From contig NZ_JARUJP010000006.1 in the NCBI RefSeq assembly GCF_033659955.1, positions 1-64,000 on the forward strand: DNA of 64,000 bases, written 5' to 3'. Below the pieces are notes generated by a model. It was not told where the DNA came from. It saw only the letters and a program-made list of their open reading frames with translations, and did no database searches. The position numbers and the translations under genes were made by a program. Source of the stretch: Clostridium_AM tanneri (lineage in GTDB: Bacteria; Bacillota; Clostridia; Clostridiales; Clostridiaceae). Below, piece after piece: positions 8,644 through 17,841 of the stretch (position 1 is the stretch's first letter; the number at the start of each line of letters is the position of its first letter).

Positions 8644-9681
8644 TTATTTAGCGTCATTCATATTGTCTTTAGTTATTGGTTTATAGTTTATCCAAATATA
8701 TTTTCCATCAGTTATATCATAACCTATATTTTCTTTGCTTGGAGTTTGTCCTTTTGCAAGTACTTCTGAAACTTTAAATGTAGCAATACCTTGATTTTTA
8801 GCATCATTAAGTACTGTTCCTAGCATAGTTCCGTCTCCAATTGCTTGTAATCCTGGTGCAGTAGCATCAACTCCAACTACTGGAACATATTTATCTCCTT
8901 TAAAATATCCACCAGCTTTTAAAGCTTCTATTGCTCCAAGAGCCATATCGTCATTATTAGCAAATACTGCTTCTATTTTGTCTCCATTTGAAGCTAAGAA
9001 TGCAGCCATTTTTTCCTGTCCTTTTACACGATCCCACATAGCTGTATCTTCAGCAAGCTTTTGTGTCTTTAATCCTGCATCTTCTACTGCTTTTATTGAA
9101 TATTTTGTACGTAATTCAGCATCTTGATGTCCTGGTTCACCCTTTAACATTACATATTGGATAACTCCATCCTTGTTTTTATCTGCTTCTGGATGAGCCT
9201 TCCAGTACTTAGCTATAAGTTCTCCTTGCATTGTTCCAGATTGCTCTGCCTTTGCACCTACATAGTAAACCTTATCCCATTTTTTCATGTCTTCTGGTAA
9301 AGGCTCACGGTTAAAAAATACTACTGGTATATTAGCTTTCTGTGCTTTATCAATAATTACACCTGCAGCAGTACGATCAACAGGGTTTATTTCTAAGCTT
9401 TTAACCTTCTTTGTTATAAAGAGGTCAACCTTATCATTTTGTGTAGTCTGTGAATTTTGGCTATCTACTATTTCTACATTAGCCTTGTCCTTTGCAGCCT
9501 CAGAAATGGCATTACGAACTCCAGTCATAAAAGTGTCATCGAATTTATAGATAGCGCATCCTATGGATGGCTTCTCACTTTTATTTTCTGTGGAACTGCT
9601 TGTTTGTTGAGATGAACTACATCCTGTAAATCCGGTAGCTAATGCTGCTGCCAATACTACCATTGAAATTACTTTTTTCAT
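8644..9681 (-). CDS. mglB: Galactose/glucose-binding lipoprotein of the Mgl importer
   Basis: A 345-residue precursor. It has an N-terminal signal and a lipobox ending at Cys21 (GFTGC), so it is a membrane-anchored extracytoplasmic binding protein. The mature part is a periplasmic-binding-protein type 1 fold with MglB hallmarks (FVDSQNSQTTQNDK-like segment, NNDDMALGAIEALK, VDATAPGLQAI). It resembles the galactose/glucose-binding family, including Asp/Asn-rich loops used for sugar and calcium. It is first gene of mglBAC, with an AGGGGG-type ribosome binding site. Confidence 0.93.
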   Translation of the reverse strand: MKKVISMVVLAAALATGFTGCSSSQQTSSSTENKSEKPSIGCAIYKFDDTFMTGVRNAISEAAKDKANVEIVDSQNSQTTQNDKVDLFITKKVKSLEINPVDRTAAGVIIDKAQKANIPVVFFNREPLPEDMKKWDKVYYVGAKAEQSGTMQGELIAKYWKAHPEADKNKDGVIQYVMLKGEPGHQDAELRTKYSIKAVEDAGLKTQKLAEDTAMWDRVKGQEKMAAFLASNGDKIEAVFANNDDMALGAIEALKAGGYFKGDKYVPVVGVDATAPGLQAIGDGTMLGTVLNDAKNQGIATFKVSEVLAKGQTPSKENIGYDITDGKYIWINYKPITKDNMNDAK

Positions 9682-10047
9682 AAAAAGTACCCCCTAAGTA
9701 TTTAAAATTTTAATATATTAATATTACAAGCCAAGCTAGTATCATAAAATATTTTTACGAAATTAACCTAGCTGGTAATATTTAACCTTAAAGCATTAAT
9801 ATTTATTAACAATAATTATGTAAACCTAATTAACTAGGGTCTTTTCCATATACTTTAATTTATTTTAGTTCTTAAAAATTTATTACATATATTGAAATAT
9901 TTTATTATTTTGCGCTATTTACACTTTTCTGAAAAGAGACTAAATATATTATTCTATAAAATTCCTTAAATTCCTTCATGTTACATGATAATAATCCCAA
10001 TAAGCAGAAATTTTTATAACAAGTTCTGTTAACTCTAAGCCGTAACA
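9682..10047. other. Gene-free region upstream of mglB
   Basis: Very AT-rich; no open frame with a ribosome binding site on either strand. It should contain the mgl promoter and any sugar-responsive operator, but I cannot pick a convincing -35/-10 pair or a cre site. Confidence 0.5.
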
Positions 10048-10053
10048 TAATAA

Positions 10054-10102
10054 AAACTATTGTAAAGTCTAGGATTTTACTACCTAAACTTTACAATAGT
10101 TT
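10054..10102 (-). terminator. Terminator of the WG-repeat gene
   Basis: AAACTATTGTAAAG and CTTTACAATAGTTT form a long stem that starts 3 nt after the stop codon. A T5 tract follows on the minus strand. Confidence 0.85.
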
Positions 10103-10104
10103 AC

Positions 10105-12588
10105 CTAATTAAAAGATCTCCAAAAGTCACCGTTAGTGTCGATAATATTCATGATATCCTTAAAATCTATTTTAAAGGTTGGCGTGCCTGCAACATATGG
10201 TGCGATTTCATAAACATTAAAATAAATATAAAGAGCATCGTCCTTTATATAAAAAGGTTGGTCCTCCTTAATTCCCTTGTAACTGTCTAACCAAACGTAT
10301 TCATACTGTTTATCATTTTTTATTTTATATTCTATAATATCACTTAACACTTTCACATAGTTACTATTCTTTTTGAACAAATCTTTAAGCTGATAAAATA
10401 CTCCTGTTACTAAATCAACATTAGCATAAACTCTAGTTGGCATTCCATGAGCTGCACCAAAGTAATATTGGTATCCCACAAGCTCTAAAACTAATAAATT
10501 CTTTCTGAAAAATTCAACGGAAAAGTCCCCAGTATAACTATATTCAAGTTGTATGTCAACATCAATAGGTTTAACCTGTGATAACTCTTTTAACTTGATA
10601 TTCGCCTTTTTTTGTCTTTGCTTATTTTTCATACCTTCAACTTGTGGATAGTACACCAGGTAATCCTTATTTGGTTTATATTTTTCTTCCTTTACAGCAT
10701 ACTGATTATTCAATGGAATTACAGTATTTTGCTTAAATATAACTTTTCCCATTTTGCTATAGTAGGATAACCTCTGGTCAACCTCTGCCCTAATCAAGTC
10801 TCCTTCAAAGGATAGTACTCCACTTCCCTCTACCTTAGGAAGGCCTTTAGCTGCCATTCCTGTTCTATCAATAAAAAATGTATATTTACTATCATAGGCG
10901 GAGGCAAATCCACTGCTATAATTTGATACACCGTAGTAAATAAAATCAGTAAGAAGTTTACCATCAGCATTTGCAATAGCATATTTTGAACCTATACGTG
11001 GATTTTCTTTACTAATAGCTATTCCCAGAGAGATCATACTTTCTCCTAGCAAATTCACATCGTTATACCTAGGCATAATTATAAAATTACCTCTTCTGTC
11101 AATGACACCATAACTGTTACCATAATCTTCAGCAACATTAACCACTGCTCTACCTTCATTAAAAGGCTGTGCACTGGTGTATCTAGTTAGTATGACCACA
11201 TTTCCACTTTCATCTATATAACCATACTTACCTTCTTCATTTTCCTTGAATGCTAAAAGGCCTTCATTTAATTGTCCTACAAAGGCATATTTATAAGTAT
11301 TTAGCTTTTGTCCCTTAGTATTTATAAGTGCATATTCTCCTTCATTTATTTTAACAACAGCCTTACCATTTTTAAAATCACCTGCATCTTTATAATTTAA
11401 GGATATTGCTTCATTACCTTCTTTATCTAAGTATCCATATAGCCATTGTCCCTCTGTATTAGTTCTTACTGCTATTACCATTCCTTCGCTGTAGCTTCCT
11501 ATAAATGAGTAGGATTTTTTAGTTAACTCAATTCCTTTTTCATCAATTACCTTAAAGCCGCTACTGTCTACCACTGATGCCCTACCTTCTGAAAATTGAT
11601 TTATAGTATCATACTTAGGCTGGATAACATATTTTCCTGTCTCATCAATAACCCCATAAAGATTGTTTTCTTGAACAATTGCAAGATTATTATCCTGGAA
11701 ACTATATGCATTAGTATAAATAGGCTTAATTATAAAATCACCATTATTGTTTATAAATCCCCATTCTACACCACCTATAATTTTTACAGATGCTGGGTAT
11801 AACTTTATACTTCTATTTTGTAACTTTTCTAATATTTTTCTTTCTAGTTTAATTAGATCATCCTCAGAAGGGTATTCATATTTAAATTTCATAACTAACT
11901 TCATAGCCATATGGACAGATCTTAAAGCTTTTTCCGGCATTTCAGCCTTTAACTGAGCATCTGCAAGATAGTACCAGTAAAAGGCAGCCTCCGGTAATTC
12001 CTTTACCCTATTTTCATAGTATGAGACCACTCTTTTAAAATAATAAGGATATACATCTAAAGCTGGAACTAATTTTTTACCATCCCATCTAAGAACTTCA
12101 ACTTTATATGCCTTTCCCGTATCCTTCTTCCACAATGCTATTTCTGCTTTTCCATCTTTGACATTGTCTCCCACCATGTCTTTAACCTGGATTTTACTAT
12201 AAGGTATATCTTCATTAAGTATGTTTTTAAGCCCCTTTTCTGTCCATTGAAAAATGTCAAGCTCAGCCCAGATGGCCCCCACTTGCCATCCTATTATTAG
12301 ATTATTAGTTTGTTTATCTTCAACCTTGTTAGCATTTAGATAGTTTATATCGTAGCCCTTACCTTTAATGCTAGCAGCTACACACCATACATCTTTGTAG
12401 TTTTTTATTATAACAACATAACATTCACCCTTTAACTTATAGGCTGCAATTATTTCTGACTTTTTATCTCCATCTAAGTCTGCTGTGATTATTGCCAATC
12501 TTTTATAGGGTTTTTTAAACCATAAAAGCTCTGCCATAGGTGGCAAAAAATTTTTGACAAAATTACTTAAACAAGTTTCGCAGTACAT
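10105..12588 (-). CDS. WG-repeat protein with C-terminal DUF3298-like domain
   Basis: An 827-residue protein with no clear signal peptide. Residues about 25-150 look FG-GAP/VCBS-like (LDGDKKSEI). Residues about 185-250 form a helical, TPR-like stretch. Residues about 265-580 hold roughly eight WG repeats of the pattern YGxIDxxGxxVIxPxY, a probable beta-propeller-like array. The last ~160 residues resemble the DUF4163/DUF3298 unit of RsiV-type proteins (YYFGAAHGMP). WG-repeat proteins are common in clostridia and have no fixed function. The ATG start has AGGAG about 11 nt upstream. The gene is single, with its own terminator, and diverges from a kinase gene. Confidence 0.8.
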   Translation of the reverse strand: MYCETCLSNFVKNFLPPMAELLWFKKPYKRLAIITADLDGDKKSEIIAAYKLKGECYVVIIKNYKDVWCVAASIKGKGYDINYLNANKVEDKQTNNLIIGWQVGAIWAELDIFQWTEKGLKNILNEDIPYSKIQVKDMVGDNVKDGKAEIALWKKDTGKAYKVEVLRWDGKKLVPALDVYPYYFKRVVSYYENRVKELPEAAFYWYYLADAQLKAEMPEKALRSVHMAMKLVMKFKYEYPSEDDLIKLERKILEKLQNRSIKLYPASVKIIGGVEWGFINNNGDFIIKPIYTNAYSFQDNNLAIVQENNLYGVIDETGKYVIQPKYDTINQFSEGRASVVDSSGFKVIDEKGIELTKKSYSFIGSYSEGMVIAVRTNTEGQWLYGYLDKEGNEAISLNYKDAGDFKNGKAVVKINEGEYALINTKGQKLNTYKYAFVGQLNEGLLAFKENEEGKYGYIDESGNVVILTRYTSAQPFNEGRAVVNVAEDYGNSYGVIDRRGNFIIMPRYNDVNLLGESMISLGIAISKENPRIGSKYAIANADGKLLTDFIYYGVSNYSSGFASAYDSKYTFFIDRTGMAAKGLPKVEGSGVLSFEGDLIRAEVDQRLSYYSKMGKVIFKQNTVIPLNNQYAVKEEKYKPNKDYLVYYPQVEGMKNKQRQKKANIKLKELSQVKPIDVDIQLEYSYTGDFSVEFFRKNLLVLELVGYQYYFGAAHGMPTRVYANVDLVTGVFYQLKDLFKKNSNYVKVLSDIIEYKIKNDKQYEYVWLDSYKGIKEDQPFYIKDDALYIYFNVYEIAPYVAGTPTFKIDFKDIMNIIDTNGDFWRSFN

Positions 12589-12900
12589 TATTATGCTTCT
12601 CCTATTTATTACTCTTAGGGATATTATATGAATGCTGTCTATATATGTGTGACAAATTGATAAATAAATTAATTGTTTTTCAATTTTTGCTCTTAAACAA
12701 TTTTCCCTATAAACTCCGAAGTTTATCTCTTAGTGATGAGTAAACATTCGGTTTCTGTCGTTTTTTCATTAATGAAAAATATAGAAAAAAAGTATATAGT
12801 ATACTATAATATTAGAATAGGTGACAAATATTGTATTATTAACAAAATAATATAATAAACTGTATAATTTAGGTTTATTGTGTTGCAGGAGGAATGCTAT
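12589..12900. other. Divergent promoter region, WG-repeat gene / MASE3 kinase
   Basis: AT-rich intergenic region with an inverted repeat TTTTTCATTAATGAAAAA (about 12763-12780), an AAACTCCGAAGTTT repeat near 12712, and several TATAAT-like hexamers near 12800-12860. No gene seen. Confidence 0.5.
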
Positions 12901-15000
12901 ATGGAGCAACAAATTGTCTCTAAATTCAACAAGTGTAATTTATTAAATAGAAAGTCAAATATAGTTACATACTTATTCGGAATTATTTTATGTATTACAG
13001 CTTCCCTCTTTATAGCACCAAAGAACTACTCATTATTTCATAGTACAATGATGTTTACTGGTATAATAGTACGATTTTCAGTGCTTTTATTTGCACTTAA
13101 TACCTACGATATTTTGAAAAATGATTTTCTACTGGTACTAGGTATAGGCTACGGTTTCGTAGGCAGCCTTGATATCCTCTATACCATTGCTTACTGCCAA
13201 GCTAAAGCCTTAGGCTTCTCTCATACAAACCTAACTTCTCAGTTATGGGCCTCTGCTAGATTTTTAGGATCTGTTGCAACTTTAATAGCTAGCATAATTT
13301 TATATAAAGATTTTAAGAAGTTAAAAATAAATCTATTCTTTTATGGATACTTTATTGTAACCTTTTTCATATTAATATCTATATACTATTTGAGAATATT
13401 TCCTAATGTATACATTACGAATAAGGGCTTCACCGCTTTTAATACCTATACAAGGAACATAACCTGCTTCATTTTTCTATGCAGTATGGTACTATTTTTT
13501 AAAGCAAGACACAAATCAAATAGAGAAATGATTGTATTTATGGAACTTTCAGTTGGCCTTAGAATTTTAAGCGAACTTATGTTTTCTATTTTCACTAATC
13601 CTTATGGTATTGTTCATATAACTGCCTTTGTTCTAAGGGCACTTTCCTTCTACTTACTTTATAAAGCGGTTATACAAATAGGCTTAAAGAAACCATATAG
13701 AAAATTATACAGTGATTTCATAGAAACTCGCGAAAAATTGTTTAACGAAAACAATCAAAAAAGGCTATTGGAAGAGGCATTTTTAAAGAATGACGAATGC
13801 TACCAGCTTCTAATTGAACATTCTCATGATGCTATCATGATATATGCAGAAAATAGAATTATTTTTGCAAACGACACTGCCTCCAGACTTGTAGGCTTTG
13901 AAAATAGTAATGATCTTATTGGACTGGCTGTTACAAATTTCTTACATGAAGATGAAAAGATGAATTTTAAAAATTCCATTAATAAAATAATCTCAGAAAA
14001 AAATATCTCTTATTCTTATGAATCTAAAATTTTAACTAAAGAAGGGACTTCTATTGATATTGAAGGCCGCGCAACTTACATTATCTATGGTGGCAAAACT
14101 GCCATATTGGACATTATGAGAGATATTAGCTCTGATAAACAAGTTGAAATACTAAAAAAGGATATAGTGGAAAATCAACGTATACTAAAGGAAACTCTAG
14201 AATTTAATAAAGTACTTACTGAACACTTCGCTAACATATCTCATGAACTTAGAACACCCTTAAATGTAATACTAGGTGCTGTACAAATACTTCCTATATA
14301 TACCAAGGATGTATCTTCTGCTAACTTAGTTAAGGTGAGAAATTATTTGAAGACTATGAAGCAGAACTGCTATAGGCTTTTAAGACTAGTAAATAATTTT
14401 ATAGACTTATCTAGAATAGATTCTGGTTTTTTTACCTTGAATTTAAAAAATCATAATATAATTAGTGTAATTGAAGATATTACTATATCCGTAGCAGAAT
14501 ATGTAGAAAGTAAAGGTATAACCCTTATATTTGACACAGATATAGAAGAAAAATTTATGAGCTTTGATGCTGATAAAATAGAGCGGATAATGTTAAATCT
14601 ATTATCCAATGCTATAAAATTTACAACCTCTGGAGATGAAATAAACGTAATAATATCCGATAATGGTGAGAGTATAAGTATATCTGTGAAAGATACCGGT
14701 CCTGGTATCCCCAAGGATAAGCTAGAAATCATCTTTGAAAGGTTTAGACAGGTTGATAAATCTCTTTCTAGACGAAGTGAGGGCAGTGGAATTGGTCTTT
14801 CTCTTGTAAAAGCACTTGTTGAGCTTCACGGAGGAGAGGTATCCGTAAGGAGTTCTATAGGAGTGGGTACTGAGTTTATAATAGAGCTTCCTGTAAAAAT
14901 ATTAGAAGGTCAAGCTAAAAACATAAAGGAGATACATACCAAATCCAAAATCGAGAGAATTGACATTGAATTCTCCGATATATATTCTTTAAATAGCTAA
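12901..15000 (+). CDS. MASE3-PAS sensor histidine kinase
   Basis: A 699-residue membrane kinase. Residues about 25-260 carry seven or so hydrophobic helices with the MASE3 pattern. A PAS domain follows (about 300-415). A HisKA segment has phospho-acceptor His448 in NISHELRTPLN, and the HATPase domain has DTGPGIP and GSGIGLSLVK. A short tail has no receiver domain, and no response regulator gene is adjacent, so its partner is unknown. MASE3 is thought to sense an unknown membrane or intracellular cue. The start is ATG 12901 because GGAGGA lies 7 nt before it; an upstream GTG would overlap the ribosome binding site. The nitroreductase gene follows 35 nt downstream. Confidence 0.9.
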   Translation: MEQQIVSKFNKCNLLNRKSNIVTYLFGIILCITASLFIAPKNYSLFHSTMMFTGIIVRFSVLLFALNTYDILKNDFLLVLGIGYGFVGSLDILYTIAYCQAKALGFSHTNLTSQLWASARFLGSVATLIASIILYKDFKKLKINLFFYGYFIVTFFILISIYYLRIFPNVYITNKGFTAFNTYTRNITCFIFLCSMVLFFKARHKSNREMIVFMELSVGLRILSELMFSIFTNPYGIVHITAFVLRALSFYLLYKAVIQIGLKKPYRKLYSDFIETREKLFNENNQKRLLEEAFLKNDECYQLLIEHSHDAIMIYAENRIIFANDTASRLVGFENSNDLIGLAVTNFLHEDEKMNFKNSINKIISEKNISYSYESKILTKEGTSIDIEGRATYIIYGGKTAILDIMRDISSDKQVEILKKDIVENQRILKETLEFNKVLTEHFANISHELRTPLNVILGAVQILPIYTKDVSSANLVKVRNYLKTMKQNCYRLLRLVNNFIDLSRIDSGFFTLNLKNHNIISVIEDITISVAEYVESKGITLIFDTDIEEKFMSFDADKIERIMLNLLSNAIKFTTSGDEINVIISDNGESISISVKDTGPGIPKDKLEIIFERFRQVDKSLSRRSEGSGIGLSLVKALVELHGGEVSVRSSIGVGTEFIIELPVKILEGQAKNIKEIHTKSKIERIDIEFSDIYSLNS

Positions 15001-15035
15001 TTAAAAGCAAATTATATTTTAGGAGGTCTCAGAGT

Positions 15036-15572
15036 ATGTTGAAATTATTAAAGAAGAGAAGAAGCATTAGAAAGTATGAAGATAAGAGAATTGAAAAGGA
15101 AAAGATTGTTGAAATAGTCCAAGGCGCTCTTTTATCTCCTTCTTCTAGAGGTTTAAATCCTTGGGAATTTATTATAGTAGAGGATAGGACTCTACTAGAA
15201 AGACTTTCTCATTCAAAACTAGGGTCATCCTTTTTAAAAAATGCACAACTTGGTATAGTTGTACTTGGAAATTCTTCCCGAAGCGATGTTTGGATTGAAG
15301 ACACATCTATTGCTTCAGCCATAATTCAGCTTACTGTAGAATCTATGGGGCTAGGCTCCTGTTGGATACAAATAAGAAAACGAAATCATACAGAAGGAAA
15401 AACTGCTGAGAATTATGTTAGGGAGATTTTAAATATCCCAGATAACATAAATGTTTTATCTATAATTTCAATAGGATATCCAGATGAAATAAAAGAGGCC
15501 CATAAAGAAGAAGATTTGGATTACGAAAAGGTACATAGTAATAGTTATGGAAAAAGGTATGATATTAAATAA
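15036..15572 (+). CDS. Nitroreductase family protein (FMN flavoprotein)
   Basis: A 178-residue protein with the family's N-terminal RRSIRKYED motif and SPSSRGLNPWEFIIV, which bind FMN, and a C-terminal IISIGYP segment. Such enzymes reduce nitro compounds, quinones or flavins with NAD(P)H; the substrate is not predictable. AGGAGG is positioned for ATG 15036. The 35-nt gap after the kinase and the terminator beyond suggest a two-gene transcript. Confidence 0.9.
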   Translation: MLKLLKKRRSIRKYEDKRIEKEKIVEIVQGALLSPSSRGLNPWEFIIVEDRTLLERLSHSKLGSSFLKNAQLGIVVLGNSSRSDVWIEDTSIASAIIQLTVESMGLGSCWIQIRKRNHTEGKTAENYVREILNIPDNINVLSIISIGYPDEIKEAHKEEDLDYEKVHSNSYGKRYDIK

Positions 15573-15606
15573 CTTGTAACTTACCTTTTTTATAATGTAA
15601 AAACTT

Positions 15607-15650
15607 ATAGGAGATGGGTGGTTTAGTATTAATATCACTCATCTCCTATT
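15607..15650. terminator. Bidirectional terminator between nitroreductase and protease genes
   Basis: ATAGGAGATGGGTG pairs with CACTCATCTCCTAT (one mismatch), between converging genes. Confidence 0.75.
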
Positions 15651-15696
15651 ATCTACAATTAGCCTAAATCTATAGTAAATGATTTAAACCATTATT

Positions 15697-16791
15697 TTAC
15701 TTCCATTCCTCTAAAGTGAAGGATACATTCTTTTCTTTGCCACTAGTATCCTTTATTTTGAGTTTTATATTTTTTCCTGGCCCTACTGCATATAACTCTT
15801 CTTTTAATTGGCATGCAGTATTTATTGCTTTTCCGTTAACAGCTAAAATAGTATCTCCCTTTTTAATTCCAGCTTTTTGAGCACATCCGCCATCCTTACA
15901 ATCATATACATGCACTCCTTCGGTAGCCTTAAACCCATATGCTTTAGAAAGCTCTTTGTCTAATCCTTGAATTCCCATAGTAGGAGTTGCAAATTTACCA
16001 TCCCTGACTATTTTGCTTATTACAGGCTTAGCAATATTAATTGGAACAGCAAAACCCATAGCCTCTGCCGTAAGCACCTTTACAGTGTTAACGCCTACTA
16101 CTTGACCATTTGCATTAATTAGTGGTCCTCCGCTATTTCCTGGATTTATAGATGCGTCTGTTTGAATTAACCCCTCCATGAAATTTCCTCCTTGGACTTC
16201 TATAGTCCTGTTTACCGCACTAATAATTCCTGCAGTCACTGTTCTTTGGAAGGTTAGTCCTAATGGGTTTCCAATGGCAATAGCCTGTTCTCCCACTCTT
16301 ATTCCCTGTGAATCACCTAGTTCCGCTGCCGTTAACCTATCTGTGTCAATTTTAACAACTGCAAGATCCTGAACAGGATCAGCCCAAAGATTTGTTCCAC
16401 CTACTTCTCTGCCGTCATATAAATATACAACTATATTTTCTACATTCCTTCCTGCTACATGGTTGTTAGTTAAAATATATCCCCTTTCATCCACTATAAT
16501 CCCCGACCCGACTCCCTGTACCTTTTTCCCACCTTCTCCAATAACCGTTGCTGTAATTCCAACTACTGATGGAGATACCTTTGAGGCCACTTCTGAGGCA
16601 CTTGTACTGTTACCTATAGTTGTTTTTCCCTGCTGGATATTAGCTCCCTGAGGTGCTGCTGGCTGCAGGGAATTTGAAGATAAATTAGTGCATCCACTAT
16701 TTGTAATTAAAATGCTTATTAATACTCCAATAGATGTTATGTATTTACCAAATGGACATGAAGAAAAACCTTTTTTATATCCAAAATACAT
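15697..16791 (-). CDS. HtrA/DegP-like serine protease with PDZ domain
   Basis: A 364-residue S1C protease. An N-terminal hydrophobic segment (residues 18-32) ends at Cys34 in a poor lipobox (NSGC), so it is either a signal anchor or a lipoprotein. The trypsin-like domain has the catalytic triad His111 (TNNHVAG), Asp142 (VQDLAVVKID) and Ser220 (NPGNSGGPL). A PDZ domain covers about 270-360 and has a Cys pair (CKDGGC) that is unusual there. It would act outside the membrane in protein quality control or regulated cleavage. The gene is single. It might be called htrA or degP; paralogues are common, so no symbol is given. Confidence 0.92.
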   Translation of the reverse strand: MYFGYKKGFSSCPFGKYITSIGVLISILITNSGCTNLSSNSLQPAAPQGANIQQGKTTIGNSTSASEVASKVSPSVVGITATVIGEGGKKVQGVGSGIIVDERGYILTNNHVAGRNVENIVVYLYDGREVGGTNLWADPVQDLAVVKIDTDRLTAAELGDSQGIRVGEQAIAIGNPLGLTFQRTVTAGIISAVNRTIEVQGGNFMEGLIQTDASINPGNSGGPLINANGQVVGVNTVKVLTAEAMGFAVPINIAKPVISKIVRDGKFATPTMGIQGLDKELSKAYGFKATEGVHVYDCKDGGCAQKAGIKKGDTILAVNGKAINTACQLKEELYAVGPGKNIKLKIKDTSGKEKNVSFTLEEWK

Positions 16792-16898
16792 AATTACTCC
16801 TCCATTTCCTTTCTAAATGTTTTCTTATTCATCAAAAAAGATATCTGCTTGTTATTTTAGGCAGATATCCTTTGGTTTATTTTGTAAAATATATTCAA

Positions 16899-17189
16899 CT
16901 AAACTGTGTCTTTAGATTTATCATAAGCCTCAGCTAACTGCTGTACAGGTGAATTATAAGGTTTTTCCCAATCACGATTTACAGTTAATTCTACAAGAGC
17001 TGAGTGACCAGCAATTATTTGATTTAAACTTGATGCATACATAGCTCTTAGCTCTGGAGTTGCACTAAGCATAGTAGCATTAAGATAGGCATCTGCAGCA
17101 GCTTTTGCAGACCCCATCATGCTGTTAGCTATAACTGCATCATCCATATCTGTTCCGTTTTTAACCATATTGCTTATGAAATTTGCCAT
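16899..17189 (-). CDS. CotF-like spore coat protein
   Basis: A 96-residue helical protein resembling the coat F domain (spore coat CotF family): helical core, MMGSAKAAADAYLNA, and a conserved NRDWEKPYNSP tail. Function as a coat component is inferred from family membership. Its ATG follows the upstream gene's stop by 1 nt, and its ribosome binding site lies in that gene's end, so the two are translationally coupled. Last of a three-gene operon. Confidence 0.75.
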   Translation of the reverse strand: MANFISNMVKNGTDMDDAVIANSMMGSAKAAADAYLNATMLSATPELRAMYASSLNQIIAGHSALVELTVNRDWEKPYNSPVQQLAEAYDKSKDTV

Positions 17190-17190
17190 A

Positions 17191-17403
17191 CTATTGCACC
17201 TCCCCAGTTATTTCATTTTCATTTATAAATTGCTGTATACCTTTTATCCTGCCTTCCATAGCTAATACGCTAGCCTCTGCCTGTTTTTTTAATTCGTCAT
17301 CTGTTATTAGATTTTGCATGGCCTTTGCTAATATTAAGCCATCCTTTTCCATTGTTAATAATCCTGTTAAAGATAATAATTCACCTTCTGAAAGTTTTCT
17401 CAC
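17191..17403 (-). CDS. Small helical protein, probable coat partner
   Basis: 70 residues, predicted all helical (KLSEGELLSLTGLL, then MQNLITDDELKKQAEAS). It resembles the short N-terminal half found in split coat F proteins, which often sit beside a CotF-like gene; this is inference. A GGAGGTG ribosome binding site precedes ATG 17403. Middle gene of the operon. Confidence 0.65.
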   Translation of the reverse strand: MRKLSEGELLSLTGLLTMEKDGLILAKAMQNLITDDELKKQAEASVLAMEGRIKGIQQFINENEITGEVQ

Positions 17404-17424
17404 TATAACACCTCCAAATTTAGT

Positions 17425-17637
17425 TTATAACTTTTTATATTCAATGTGGTTAGCTCCTGGATCGCTAACTACTACATCATCAACGACACCATCTTCAACT
17501 TCCTTTTTAAACAACGCTCCATCTTCTGGATGTCTGCTAAGTGGCAGATCCTCTTTAACTATATCCCTATACTCAAAGGACTGCCCGCTATCTATTCTAT
17601 TGAGCTTTTCTAAATCCACATTACTTTTTATATCCAT
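17425..17637 (-). CDS. Small acidic protein of unknown function in the coat operon
   Basis: 70 residues, acidic, no membrane segment. Motifs PLSRHPEDGALF and SDPGANHIEYKKL; I do not recognise the family. GGAGGAG is well placed before ATG 17637. First gene of the three-gene unit with the CotF-like protein, so a spore-assembly role is plausible but not shown. Confidence 0.65.
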   Translation of the reverse strand: MDIKSNVDLEKLNRIDSGQSFEYRDIVKEDLPLSRHPEDGALFKKEVEDGVVDDVVVSDPGANHIEYKKL

Positions 17638-17841
17638 TTTTCTCCTCCAAATAGTTAATAGTAAAAGCCTGATATTATATTAACCATATTTAAGTTATAT
17701 AAACTGGAAATTTACATCTATAAATTTAATGAAAACCTTATTGTGAATTAATTACTAAAGCTGTATTTATATTATCATTGTGCTTATAAAGGAACTATGT
17801 TAACTTCGAAATATGAACTATTGGAATAAAAGGAGACTATT

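Noticed and set aside
15697..16791. Inactive HtrA paralogue
   Set aside because: His111, Asp142 and Ser220 are all present in the expected motifs.
17183..17683. Plus-strand open frame of 166 codons opposite the coat operon
   Set aside because: Low-complexity Ser/Leu translation with no ribosome binding site; it mirrors the three well-supported minus-strand genes.
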